From NCBI GenBank assembly GCA_000403215.2, contig KE159562.1, forward strand, positions 328,463 through 392,462: 64,000 nt of DNA, written 5' to 3'. Source of the DNA: Lachnospiraceae bacterium A4. Its GTDB lineage: Bacteria > Bacillota > Clostridia > Lachnospirales > Lachnospiraceae. Shown here one piece after another: positions 17,691 to 25,520 of this stretch (its first letter is position 1; each line of letters begins with the position of its first letter). A model generated the notes under the pieces. The model was not told where the DNA came from. It made no database searches and saw only the letters and a list, made by a program, of their open reading frames with translations. Both the position numbers and the translations under genes were made by a program.

Positions 17691-19193
17691 GTGGCACAAG
17701 AGAATCAAAACCAGAATCAAAACCAGCAGCAGGATGTAAACCAGCTTTTGAAGGTGCGCAGGGAAAAATTAGCCGCGTTGCAGGAGGCAGGAAAGGATCC
17801 ATTTCAGATTACAAAATTTGACGTGACACATCACAGTCAGGAGGTGAAGGACAACTTCGACGCGCTCGAGGGGAAGAATGTCACCATCGCAGGCCGCGTG
17901 ATGTTCAAGCGCATTATGGGAAAGGCTTCGTTCTGCAACATACAGGATTTGAAGGGAAATATCCAGTGCTATGTCGCAAGGGACAGCATCGGTGAGGAAC
18001 CTTATGCAGATTTCAAGAAATATGACGTCGGCGATATCCTTGGTATCAGCGGGGAGGTTTTCAAGACAAAGACAGGTGAGATGTCCATTCATGCGGCTTC
18101 TGTCACACTGCTGTCAAAGAGCCTTCAGATTCTTCCTGAGAAATTCCACGGGCTGACCGACACAGATATGCGCTACCGCCAGAGGTATGTTGACCTGATT
18201 ATGAACGCAGAGGTGAAGGACACCTTTATCAAGCGTTCCAAGGTGCTTTCAAGTATTCGTCGTTATCTCGATGCGCAGGGCTTTATGGAGGTTGAGACAC
18301 CGATGCTGGTGTCCAACGCAGGCGGTGCGGCGGCAAGACCGTTCGAGACACATTTCAACGCACTTGATGAGGATTTAAAGCTGCGCATCTCGCTGGAGCT
18401 GTATCTCAAGAGACTGATTGTAGGCGGTATGGAGCGCGTCTATGAGATCGGGCGTGTGTTCCGCAACGAGGGACTTGACACGAGACATAATCCAGAATTT
18501 ACCCTGATGGAGCTGTATCAGGCATACACGGATTATCACGGCATGATGGATTTGACAGAAAATCTTTACCGCTATGTGGCAAAAGAAGTGACTGGCTCAG
18601 AGATTCTTACTTACGGTGAACATCAGATGGATTTGTCAAAGCCGTTTGAGCGCATTACGATGGTCGATGCTGTCAGGAAATATTCCGGTGTGGATTTCGA
18701 TGAGCTTCACACGCTCGAGGACGTAAGGGCAGTTGCAAAGGAAAAGCACATTGAATTTGAAGAGCGCCATAAGAAGGGCGACATCTTGAATCTTTTCTTT
18801 GAGGAGTTTGTGGAGGAGCACTTAATCCAGCCGACATTTGTGATGGACCACCCGATCGAGATTTCCCCGCTCACCAAGAAAAAGCCAGAGAATCCGGAGT
18901 ACGTCGAGCGCTTTGAGTTCTTCATGAACGGTTGGGAGATGGCGAATGCGTACTCCGAGCTGAATGACCCCATTGACCAGCGGGCGCGCTTTGCAGCGCA
19001 GGAGGAGCTTCTGGCAGCGGGAGACGCGGAGGCGAACCACACGGACGAGGACTTTCTGAATGCACTCAGCATCGGTATGCCGCCGACTGGGGGAATTGGA
19101 TTTGGGATTGACAGAATGGTCATGATGATGACGAACAGCCCAGCGATAAGGGATGTGCTTTTGTTTCCGACGATGAAGTCGTTGGACAAATAA
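17691..19193 (+). CDS. lysS: Lysyl-tRNA synthetase, class II
   Basis: 500 aa from GTG 17691, which has GAGAGGAGA 6 bases upstream. The N-terminal OB anticodon-binding domain (about 55-165, VTIAGRVMFKRIMGKASFC) is followed by the class II core: motif 1 around DAQGFMEVETPML, motif 2 FRNEGLDTRHNPEFT and motif 3 GIGFGIDRMVMM. The first 20 residues are a Gln/Asn-rich extension. No terminator follows the stop; the sequence changes into mobile DNA within about 40 bases. Confidence 0.96.
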   Translation: MAQENQNQNQNQQQDVNQLLKVRREKLAALQEAGKDPFQITKFDVTHHSQEVKDNFDALEGKNVTIAGRVMFKRIMGKASFCNIQDLKGNIQCYVARDSIGEEPYADFKKYDVGDILGISGEVFKTKTGEMSIHAASVTLLSKSLQILPEKFHGLTDTDMRYRQRYVDLIMNAEVKDTFIKRSKVLSSIRRYLDAQGFMEVETPMLVSNAGGAAARPFETHFNALDEDLKLRISLELYLKRLIVGGMERVYEIGRVFRNEGLDTRHNPEFTLMELYQAYTDYHGMMDLTENLYRYVAKEVTGSEILTYGEHQMDLSKPFERITMVDAVRKYSGVDFDELHTLEDVRAVAKEKHIEFEERHKKGDILNLFFEEFVEEHLIQPTFVMDHPIEISPLTKKKPENPEYVERFEFFMNGWEMANAYSELNDPIDQRARFAAQEELLAAGDAEANHTDEDFLNALSIGMPPTGGIGFGIDRMVMMMTNSPAIRDVLLFPTMKSLDK

Positions 19194-19233
19194 AGCCAGT
19201 GTTTATGCGGGTTTGCGGCACTTTCATTAAAGG

Positions 19234-19266
19234 TTTGACATCAATTTGACATCAAATTTTACATCT
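19234..19266. repeat. Three 11-bp tandem repeats just after lysS (possible attachment site)
   Basis: TTTGACATCAA at 19234-19244 and 19245-19255, then a degenerate third copy ATTTTACATCT at 19256-19266. One repeat per helical turn resembles arm-type binding sites of tyrosine integrases. The position between lysS and element genes suits the left end of the integrated element. No tyrosine integrase is in the window, so this is inferred. Confidence 0.4.
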
Positions 19267-19343
19267 TTTGGTGGACTAATTTGGACTTATACGGTATGTT
19301 TTAGAAATTTGAACCTTTCAAAACTTAATAGTTGAATGCTATT

Positions 19344-19381
19344 AAAAGGACATTTTCCAAGATGCGGAGAGTGTCCTTTTT
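19344..19381 (+). terminator. Strong intrinsic terminator upstream of the element's first gene
   Basis: Fifteen-bp stem (19344-19358 with 19366-19380, three G-U pairs), seven-base loop, T-run. It lies between the presumed attachment site and the gene at 19428 and would insulate the element from lysS read-through. Confidence 0.8.
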
Positions 19382-19427
19382 CTGTTGTTATGGTTAAAAA
19401 TCAGAAAAATTAAAGGAGGGTTCAGAG

Positions 19428-19946
19428 ATGAACAACACAGCGTTAAGAGCAGGGGCGCAGAGCGCCGACAACACACACATGGTTTTTGCAAACGAGGAAC
19501 ATGAGAAGTTTTATTATGAGAAATTGAAACAAGCAAGGTATCAGGACTGTTATCACAAGGCTTTGATCTACATTCTCGGCATTTCAGAGGACACAAGAAA
19601 TCATTTCAGCCAGATTTATGATATTAAGTCAGGGTACATCAAGCCGGAATGCCTGCATCAAGGATGGCAGACAAGCGGCAGTGTCCGGGTGGTAAGGCTT
19701 GCCTTTAACCTTTACACGGATGGAACGCCAAGCGTTGATGATTATGAGAGCAGGGACGAGCAGATAAGCGAGTGCAGGGAGTATTCCGTGGGCGATATTT
19801 TCTGCTGCGGCTATGCGGTGTACTTCTGGCAGGGCATTAAGCTCCGTTATCCGGAATACTGCACAAAGCAGAAGTCCGTTGAGGAAATCCTTGCGGAAAT
19901 GGAGAGGAAACGTGCTGAAAATTCGACTGATGGGAACAAAGAATGA
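19428..19946 (+). CDS. DUF6075-type mobile-element protein
   Basis: 172 aa. Core text such as CYHKALIYILGISEDTRNHF, GWQTSGSVRVVRLAFNLY and CGYAVYFWQGIKLRYPEYC matches what I recall of DUF6075, a family common at the start of Firmicute conjugative elements. No function is known. AAAGGAGGG precedes ATG 19428. It overlaps the next small gene by 35 bases. Confidence 0.75.
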   Translation: MNNTALRAGAQSADNTHMVFANEEHEKFYYEKLKQARYQDCYHKALIYILGISEDTRNHFSQIYDIKSGYIKPECLHQGWQTSGSVRVVRLAFNLYTDGTPSVDDYESRDEQISECREYSVGDIFCCGYAVYFWQGIKLRYPEYCTKQKSVEEILAEMERKRAENSTDGNKE

Positions 19947-20094
19947 TATAAAGTGGTTCGGGAAGATTCTGAAAAGACAGCCCAAAGTGGCGGTGACGGA
20001 GTTTTCGGAACTGTACCGGAATAAAGGTACAAACAGGTATTACCGGGCTTATGTGGAAGTGCAGAAAGCCAACATCAAAGAAAAATCTAACTAA
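19912..20094 (+). CDS. Small basic element protein of unknown function
   Basis: 60 aa from GTG 19912, with GGAGAGG just upstream. Sequence KIRLMGTKNDIKWFGKILKR then NRYYRAYVEV looks like a small single-domain fold with alternating beta strands, resembling short DUF3970-like proteins of Tn1549-family elements. It overlaps the gene before it and lies 16 bases before parA. A longer frame upstream is a shadow. Confidence 0.55.
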   Translation: MLKIRLMGTKNDIKWFGKILKRQPKVAVTEFSELYRNKGTNRYYRAYVEVQKANIKEKSN

Positions 20095-20110
20095 ACGGAG
20101 GAATAAAACC

Positions 20111-20896
20111 ATGTGTAAAGTTATAGCAGTCGCAAACCAGAAAGGCGGTGTGGGAAAGACCACCACAACAAGCAGCTTAGGGATCGGGCTGGCAAAGCAG
20201 GGAAAGAAAGTCTTAGTAATTGATGCGGACGCACAAGGTAGCCTGACCGCAAGCCTTGGCTTCACGGAGCCGGACAAGCTGGAAGAAACACTTGCCAGGG
20301 TAATGATGAACGTTATCAATGACGAGGAAACAGAAGCAGGTTATGGTATCTTAAAACATGACGAGGGGATTGACCTGTTGCCGGGAAACATTGAACTGGC
20401 GGGCTTGGAAGTATCGCTTGTAAATGTCATGAGCAGGGAGCTTGTGCTTCGTTCTTACATAGAGCAGATAAGGGACACATACAGTTATATTTTGATTGAC
20501 TGTATGCCATCTTTGGGCATGATTACCATAAATGCCCTTGCCTGCGCTGACAGCGTACTCATACCCGTTCAGGCGGCATACCTGCCCGTAAAGGGACTGG
20601 AACAGCTTATCAAGACCATTGGCAGGGTAAAGCGCCAGCTTAATCCGAAACTGGAAATTGAAGGCATTCTCCTGACAATGGTGGACAGCAGGACAAACTA
20701 TGCAAGGGACATCAGCGCATTGCTGGTTGAGAATTATGGAAACAAAGTAAAGATATTTGAAAACAGAATACCGATGTCGGTACGGGCTGCGGAAACTTCC
20801 GCAGAGGGCATCAGTATTTACCGGCATGACCCGAAAGGCAGGGTTGCGGATGCGTACCAGTCCCTGACAAAGGAGGTGCTTGGCAATGGGCAGTAA
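20111..20896 (+). CDS. parA: ParA/Soj-family partition ATPase
   Basis: 261 aa. Deviant Walker A KGGVGKTT at residues 11-18 with the signature Lys11, Walker A' LIDCMPSLGMITINA and Walker B LVIDADAQG. With ParB it should segregate the circular or replicating form of the element. ATG 20111 has CGGAGGAA upstream. It overlaps parB by 11 bases. The gene order parA-parB-repA is a plasmid-like maintenance cassette. Confidence 0.93.
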   Translation: MCKVIAVANQKGGVGKTTTTSSLGIGLAKQGKKVLVIDADAQGSLTASLGFTEPDKLEETLARVMMNVINDEETEAGYGILKHDEGIDLLPGNIELAGLEVSLVNVMSRELVLRSYIEQIRDTYSYILIDCMPSLGMITINALACADSVLIPVQAAYLPVKGLEQLIKTIGRVKRQLNPKLEIEGILLTMVDSRTNYARDISALLVENYGNKVKIFENRIPMSVRAAETSAEGISIYRHDPKGRVADAYQSLTKEVLGNGQ

Positions 20897-21761
20897 GGCA
20901 GGGAGCGCATCAAAAGTCAAACTGAACAGTTTTGATGATCTATTTGGCGGCGCAGAGAATACAGCAGGAGAGCAGATTATCAGTGCAAAGCTGAGCGATT
21001 TACATACATTCAAGGGACACCCTTTCCGTGTCCTTGATGATGAAAAAATGGAGGAAACCACGGAGAGCATCGGGAAATACGGTGTGCTTGTACCCGGAAT
21101 TGTAAGACCGAGGGCAGGGGGCGGCTATGAGATCATCGCCGGACACCGTAGGAAACGGGGTTCTGAAAGGGCAGGGTTAGACACGATGCCCGTTATTGTC
21201 AGAAATTATACGGACGATGAAGCTACAATCATCATGGTGGATTCCAATATCCAGCGTGAGGACATTCTGCCGAGTGAAAAAGCAAAGGCTTATGCCATGA
21301 AGTACGAAGCGATGAAGCATCAGGGCAGTAAAGGCGGCAGCACCCTTGACGAAGTGGGGGAAGCTGCCGGGGAAAGCGGAAAGACGGTGCAGAGGTATGT
21401 GTGGCTTGCAAGGCTTTCTGATGAGCTGCTTGACATGGTGGACAAGAAAAAGATAGGAATAGTGCAGGGCGTGGATATTTCTTTTCTGACCGAAGAAGCC
21501 CAGCAGTGGGTATCTGTTATCCTTGAGGAAACAGGGGCGGCAGTGAACGCTTCCCAATCGGCAAAGCTAAAAGAGTATGGAAAAAATGGCGGGCTTACGC
21601 TGGAAATGGTCAGGCTGATACTGGAGCAGGAAAAGCCAAAGGAAAGAAAAGTAACGATTAAGAGCGATAAGATTAACAGGTATTTTCCGGAGGAATATTC
21701 CAATGATGATATAGAGAGCGTCATTATCCGGCTTTTGGAGGAATGGAAAGGCAAGCAGTAA
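20886..21761 (+). CDS. parB: ParB-family partition protein
   Basis: 291 aa. An N-terminal ParB/sulfiredoxin-like nuclease-fold domain (about 33-125) has HPFRVLDDEKMEET, GGYEIIAGHRRKRGSERAG and NIQREDILPSEKAKAY, the arginine-rich CTP-binding-type patch. A helix-turn-helix follows (about 140-175, DEVGEAAGESGKTVQRYV). AGGAGG at 20871-20876 favours ATG 20886 over the TTG at 20880. Confidence 0.9.
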   Translation: MGSKAGSASKVKLNSFDDLFGGAENTAGEQIISAKLSDLHTFKGHPFRVLDDEKMEETTESIGKYGVLVPGIVRPRAGGGYEIIAGHRRKRGSERAGLDTMPVIVRNYTDDEATIIMVDSNIQREDILPSEKAKAYAMKYEAMKHQGSKGGSTLDEVGEAAGESGKTVQRYVWLARLSDELLDMVDKKKIGIVQGVDISFLTEEAQQWVSVILEETGAAVNASQSAKLKEYGKNGGLTLEMVRLILEQEKPKERKVTIKSDKINRYFPEEYSNDDIESVIIRLLEEWKGKQ

Positions 21762-21775
21762 AGGAGGCGGTAAAA

Positions 21776-22882
21776 ATGGGCGAGCCATTGAAGTTTGATT
21801 ATTACTATGGCGTAGAAGCAGAGCAGTTTTCTTTTTACCGTGTTCCCCGCCTGCTGATTAAGGACGAGCGTTTTAGGGGGCTTAGCAGCGATGCCAAGCT
21901 CCTGTATGGGCTGATGCTTGACCGGATGTCGCTTTCCATGAAAAACGGGTGGCTGGACGATGAAAACAGGGCATATATTATCTATACTGTTGATAACATG
22001 ATGGAAGATCTGGGCTGTGCAAAGGCAACCTGTACGAAAGTCATTAAAGAGCTTGACAGTGATAATGGCATCGGGCTGATAGAAAAAAAGCGCAGGGGGC
22101 TTGGCAAGCCGGATATTATTTATGTAAAAAACTTTGCGGCAGTTTCGGATATAAAACCGGATAAAACAGCCGCAAATACTGACAAATTCACAGAAGTTCA
22201 AAATTTGAACTTCAAGAAGTTCAATAATTATACTTCTGGAAGTTCAGAAACTGAACCTCAAGAAGTTCAAAATACAGCCTTGCAGAAGTTCAAAAATCAG
22301 ACTTCAAGAAGTTCAGAAACTGAACTTGCAGAAGTTCAAAAATCAGACGCTAATTATACTAACTATAATCAGACTGAAAATAACTATACTGAAAATAATT
22401 ATACTGATATGAGCTATACCAATCCTATCAATCAATCTGTGGGAAGCATGGACAGCGCAGGCACACAGGGAAAAGATGATATGATTGATGTGATAGATGA
22501 AGCAAACGCATATATGGCGCTAATCCGTGGCAATCTGGAATATGAACACCACATGGAATATGACCAGTACGGCGATAAGGAGATGTATGAGGAAATCTAC
22601 GAAACCGTCTGCGATGTGGTCTGCGTAAAGCGAAAGACAATCCGTATCAATGGGGAAGATTACCCTTATGAGCTTGTAAAGTCCCGCTTTTTGAAACTGA
22701 ACAGCAGCCATATAGAGTATGTCATGGGCTGTATGAAGGAAACTTCCACAAAAATTACCAATATCAGGGCATATCTGATTACGGCGCTTTACAATGCCCC
22801 CTCAACCATGAGCCATTACTACCAGCAGGAGGTGCAGCATGATATGTATGGCGGAGGGTGGGAGGAAAAAGGAATTACTTAA
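21776..22882 (+). CDS. repA: RepA_N-type replication initiator
   Basis: 368 aa. The N-terminal RepA_N domain is clear: FSFYRVPRLLIKDERF, LSSDAKLLYGLMLDRMSLS and YTVDNMMEDLGCAKATCTK (winged helix). The middle (about 140-192) is low-complexity and encoded by seven 23-base DNA repeats; a C-terminal domain (about 240-368) follows. RepA_N plasmids carry their origin inside rep, so this gene likely contains the element's replication origin. ATG 21776 has AAGGAGG 8 bases upstream and follows parB by 14 bases. Confidence 0.92.
   Translation: MGEPLKFDYYYGVEAEQFSFYRVPRLLIKDERFRGLSSDAKLLYGLMLDRMSLSMKNGWLDDENRAYIIYTVDNMMEDLGCAKATCTKVIKELDSDNGIGLIEKKRRGLGKPDIIYVKNFAAVSDIKPDKTAANTDKFTEVQNLNFKKFNNYTSGSSETEPQEVQNTALQKFKNQTSRSSETELAEVQKSDANYTNYNQTENNYTENNYTDMSYTNPINQSVGSMDSAGTQGKDDMIDVIDEANAYMALIRGNLEYEHHMEYDQYGDKEMYEEIYETVCDVVCVKRKTIRINGEDYPYELVKSRFLKLNSSHIEYVMGCMKETSTKITNIRAYLITALYNAPSTMSHYYQQEVQHDMYGGGWEEKGIT
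22192..22352 (+). repeat. Seven 23-bp iterons inside repA (candidate replication origin)
   Basis: Copies start at 22192, 22215, 22238, 22261, 22284, 22307 and 22330, exactly 23 bases apart. The left half is AGAAGTTCA (GGAAGTTCA in copy 3) and most right halves end ACTTC or a relative, so each unit is a partial dyad. Because 23 is not a multiple of 3, the repeats are read in rotating frames, which points to selection on DNA rather than protein. Confidence 0.85.
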
Positions 22883-22954
22883 CAGAACTTCAAATCATTC
22901 TGCTTGCAGAATGATTTACACAAATGTCCAGAGGCGGCAAAAAAACAGAGCAGT

Positions 22955-23179
22955 TTATTTTTCTGCCTGCCCTGCATCAGGTGTAAATTCAGCGATGTCG
23001 TTCAAAGTAAAGCCATCGCCAAGGATATTCAGTATCATGTCCAGCGTGTGGGTGGTAACGGACTGGTTGTTTTTAAGCCGCTGTATCTGCGCCCTGCTGA
23101 TACCGTGCTTAGTATAAAGGCTGTACTGGCTGATGCCGTTTTCCTTCAGGGTTTGAAAAAGTTTGTCGAATTTAATCAT
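22955..23179 (-). CDS. Small Cro/CI-type (XRE) transcriptional regulator
   Basis: 74 aa, the only minus-strand gene in the left module. Helix-turn-helix: QYSLYTKHGISRAQIQRLKN, then DMILNILGDGFTLNDIAEF, a classic XRE domain. It is transcribed towards repA and divergently from the gene at 23285, with the shared 105-base gap as the probable operator region. It could control copy number or transfer genes. Confidence 0.85.
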   Translation of the reverse strand: MIKFDKLFQTLKENGISQYSLYTKHGISRAQIQRLKNNQSVTTHTLDMILNILGDGFTLNDIAEFTPDAGQAEK

Positions 23180-23284
23180 AATGTGCGGTATTTCCTTTCG
23201 ATTTATGCTTGAATATGTCTAATTATGCTCCTATAATGGAGATGGTTATAGTTACCAAAATCGGAGATTAAAGAAAAGGAGAAT

Positions 23285-23614
23285 ATGGAGATGGATAAAA
23301 AAGAACTGCGGAAAAGATATGAGGAGCTGGACGGCATGGGGAAAGCGCTGCTGTTGGAAAAGCTGGCTTTCTGTAAGTTTGCAGACAAATATGATTTTGA
23401 AAATTATTTCAGGATAGGGGAACTGAGGGACAGTGAGCTGCTCTGCCTTGCCAGCTTTCTATACCATCAGGAATGTTTTCTGATGCTTTCAGACATGATG
23501 AACCGTTACAAGGAGAGGTTTATCTTTTCCGATACTTCCATTTTACGGGAGTTTGAGCCGGATGATACCCTTATGGAAAGGATTTCAAGGATTGACATTC
23601 TGAAAGATGTATAA
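23285..23614 (+). CDS. Element protein of unknown function
   Basis: 109 aa, acidic, mainly helical, no motif recognised. AAGGAGAAT lies 5-6 bases before ATG 23285; an in-frame ATG at 23291 is an alternative. It is the first gene divergent from the XRE regulator, so likely regulated by it. Sequence DKKELRKRYEELDGMGKALL begins the protein. Confidence 0.65.
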   Translation: MEMDKKELRKRYEELDGMGKALLLEKLAFCKFADKYDFENYFRIGELRDSELLCLASFLYHQECFLMLSDMMNRYKERFIFSDTSILREFEPDDTLMERISRIDILKDV

Positions 23615-23644
23615 AAAAACAGGTTTAAGGAGATGCAGGGGCTT

Positions 23645-24013
23645 ATGGAGAAAAAAACATATATTACAGAGGCAGAACGTAAAAAATGCCGGAGAGTGGC
23701 TGATGCGTTTGCAGAGCTGGAAGATGCGGACGTTGTAGTAGTTGATGTAGGCAGGTACGGCTTTGTAAAGCTGCAATACTATACGCCGCCGATAGGCTTT
23801 GAGAATGATTTTACATTTACGGACAGCAGGGAGCTGTTTGAGGATTTATGGCAGGAATGGCTGAATATGCAGCTATACTGGATTGCAGAGGGAACGCCGC
23901 TTTTGGAAGATGGGTATGACGAGGTATTTAAGAGCCTGCCGGAAGAAAAGCAGAATGAGCTTATGGGCAGAAAAAAGCATTTCGCAAAAACAGCGGGAAT
24001 AGAAATCATGTGA
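23645..24013 (+). CDS. Element protein of unknown function
   Basis: 122 aa from ATG 23645 (an ATG at 23633 is also in frame). Soluble, with the central strand-rich block DADVVVVDVGRYGFVKLQYY and an aromatic-rich C-terminal half. I do not recognise the family. It follows the previous gene by 30 bases and ends before a perfect 19-bp hairpin. Confidence 0.6.
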   Translation: MEKKTYITEAERKKCRRVADAFAELEDADVVVVDVGRYGFVKLQYYTPPIGFENDFTFTDSRELFEDLWQEWLNMQLYWIAEGTPLLEDGYDEVFKSLPEEKQNELMGRKKHFAKTAGIEIM

Positions 24014-24046
24014 GCCTGCCAAAGTGTGGTGGGTGGCATTTTCGAG

Positions 24047-24092
24047 CCTTGCCGGAAGTGTGATTATCTTTTCAATCACACTTCCGGCAAGG
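24047..24092. repeat. Perfect 19-bp inverted repeat
   Basis: Arms 24047-24065 and 24074-24092 are perfect reverse complements (arm begins CCTTGCCGGAAG) around an 8-base loop. No T-run follows on either strand, so it is not a standard terminator. It could be a protein-binding palindrome, an RNA stability element or a terminator of a less usual kind. Confidence 0.7.
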
Positions 24093-24154
24093 TTTCAGGA
24101 GGTACGGAGGGTGAAGCCCTCTGTGTTAAAAAAATGATAAGTTGAAAACAGCGT

Positions 24155-24198
24155 AAGGGCGGTTATGAGTCAGCAGATTTATAGCCGTCCTTTTTATT
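24155..24198 (+). terminator. Intrinsic terminator before the gene at 24242
   Basis: Twelve-bp stem with two G-U pairs (24155-24166 with 24181-24192), 14-base loop, then TTTATTG. It closes the transcript of the two small genes at 23285-24013. Confidence 0.75.
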
Positions 24199-24241
24199 GT
24201 TTTCGGACAGTATATCAGGAAAGTGAAAGTGAGGGATTGTA

Positions 24242-24907
24242 TTGGAATCGTTACGGGATGTAAAGAGGGCAATGGAGCGTGAGGTGAAAAAGGGGAGCTG
24301 CCCGCTTGTATTTGACAGGCTGGAGTTTGGCATGAAGCCTTTCCAGATTATTACATCAAAGGAAAAGCTGGACGAAGTGCTTGCATGGCTGTTAAGGATA
24401 AAGTCTTTCCGGCAGTATGCGGAAAAGACCATAATCAACAACGTGTATATGGACTTGGATATGCTCTGCAAAAATCCGCAGTTTAAGCGCACCCATTCCG
24501 TCATAGACCGGGAAGGAATTTATGCAAGGGTGCAGAGGTATAAAAAACGGTTGCAGCCGGATTATGACAGAGGGCTTTGTCTGGAAACAGTGCGGTGCAT
24601 TTTCACGCTTCCGGAGGGTGAAGCGGAAAAATACCGCATGACGCATGACGGGCAGGAAACCTATGCCTTTATCATGTCAAACAGATATATCCTCGGTCTG
24701 TTTACCCACTGTGAAGCGGCAAGGAAATCTGTTGTTCCAGACGGTGTGGAGTACGGACACCTTACGGAGCAGGAGCAGAAGATCGTGCTGCTTGACGGAG
24801 TGGGGGATGTACTGTTTCAGGCACTGCTGCTTGATGATGTGGAATATGGCAATGGTGAGCTGTCTGCCAATCTTTATACAATCTATTGCCTAAATGAAAA
24901 AGGATAA
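24242..24907 (+). CDS. Element protein of unknown function
   Basis: 221 aa from TTG 24242, with GAGGGA upstream. Soluble alpha/beta protein with a middle segment TIINNVYMDLDMLCKNPQF and a C-terminal acidic tail. No family recognised; homologues occur between repA and virD4 in Tn1549-like elements as far as I recall. The stop codon lies at the foot of a small hairpin (24907-24931). Confidence 0.6.
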   Translation: MESLRDVKRAMEREVKKGSCPLVFDRLEFGMKPFQIITSKEKLDEVLAWLLRIKSFRQYAEKTIINNVYMDLDMLCKNPQFKRTHSVIDREGIYARVQRYKKRLQPDYDRGLCLETVRCIFTLPEGEAEKYRMTHDGQETYAFIMSNRYILGLFTHCEAARKSVVPDGVEYGHLTEQEQKIVLLDGVGDVLFQALLLDDVEYGNGELSANLYTIYCLNEKG

Positions 24908-24947
24908 CTTCTAGACATCATGTCCAGAAGTGGAAAGGAGAGATGTT

Positions 24948-25004
24948 GTGTATTTTGCATTGAAAATTGTCTTTTATATTACCTTCCGAGGGATTCCCCC
25001 TTAG
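24948..25004 (+). CDS. Possible 18-residue peptide upstream of pcfB
   Basis: GTG 24948 with AAGGAG exactly 7 bases upstream opens a frame of 18 codons (VYFALKIVFYITFRGIPP) ending TAG 25002-25004. It is hydrophobic. It may be a leader peptide coupling to pcfB 39 bases later, or chance. Supported only by the ribosome site and position. Confidence 0.3.
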   Translation: MYFALKIVFYITFRGIPP

Positions 25005-25043
25005 TGCATGGTTTTTCACAGGAACGTAACAGGGAGGTGTTTC

Positions 25044-25520
25044 ATGCAGGAGGAAGTAACACAGAAAACAATCGCCCTTGTGATTAAGACCGCAAAATTA
25101 GACGCTAACGTGCTGAAATCTGCAATGAAGATGTATCTGAACCACCGTAAGCAGAAAGCGCAGGAAACGCATGGAAAGACTTCTGTAAAGAAGCTCGTTG
25201 GCGATGGCGTGGGGGTATCGTCGATAGAAGTCACTGACGGCAATATCAAATCTTTTGAGCGTGTCGCAAAAAAGTACAATGTTGATTTTGCCATAAAGAA
25301 AGACAAGACAACCGAACCGCCGAAATATCTGGTCTTTTTCAAGGGCAGGGATGCCGACGTGGTAGCACAGGCATTCAAGGAATTTGTTTATGGTAATGAG
25401 AAAAAGAAAGGCAGGGTTTCCCTGAGAGAGAAGTTAAAGCGCTTTAAGGACGCAGTATCGCAGAACAAGAACCGGGAACGGAGCCGGGAGAAGAACAAGG
25501 ACAGGGGGCAGAGCCTATGA
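25044..25520 (+). CDS. PcfB-family (DUF3801) transfer protein
   Basis: 158 aa, very basic C-terminus. Core lines such as TIALVIKTAKLDANVLKSAM, KSFERVAKKYNVDFAIKKDK and PPKYLVFFKGRDADVVAQAF are typical of PcfB/DUF3801, which acts with the coupling protein in conjugation. AGGGAGG precedes ATG 25044. Its last four bases overlap the virD4 start (ATGA), the normal arrangement. Confidence 0.85.
   Translation: MQEEVTQKTIALVIKTAKLDANVLKSAMKMYLNHRKQKAQETHGKTSVKKLVGDGVGVSSIEVTDGNIKSFERVAKKYNVDFAIKKDKTTEPPKYLVFFKGRDADVVAQAFKEFVYGNEKKKGRVSLREKLKRFKDAVSQNKNRERSREKNKDRGQSL

Noticed and set aside
22192-22352. Repeats read as a CRISPR array
   Set aside because: Units are continuous 23-mers with no unique spacers and lie inside a coding gene; no cas genes nearby.
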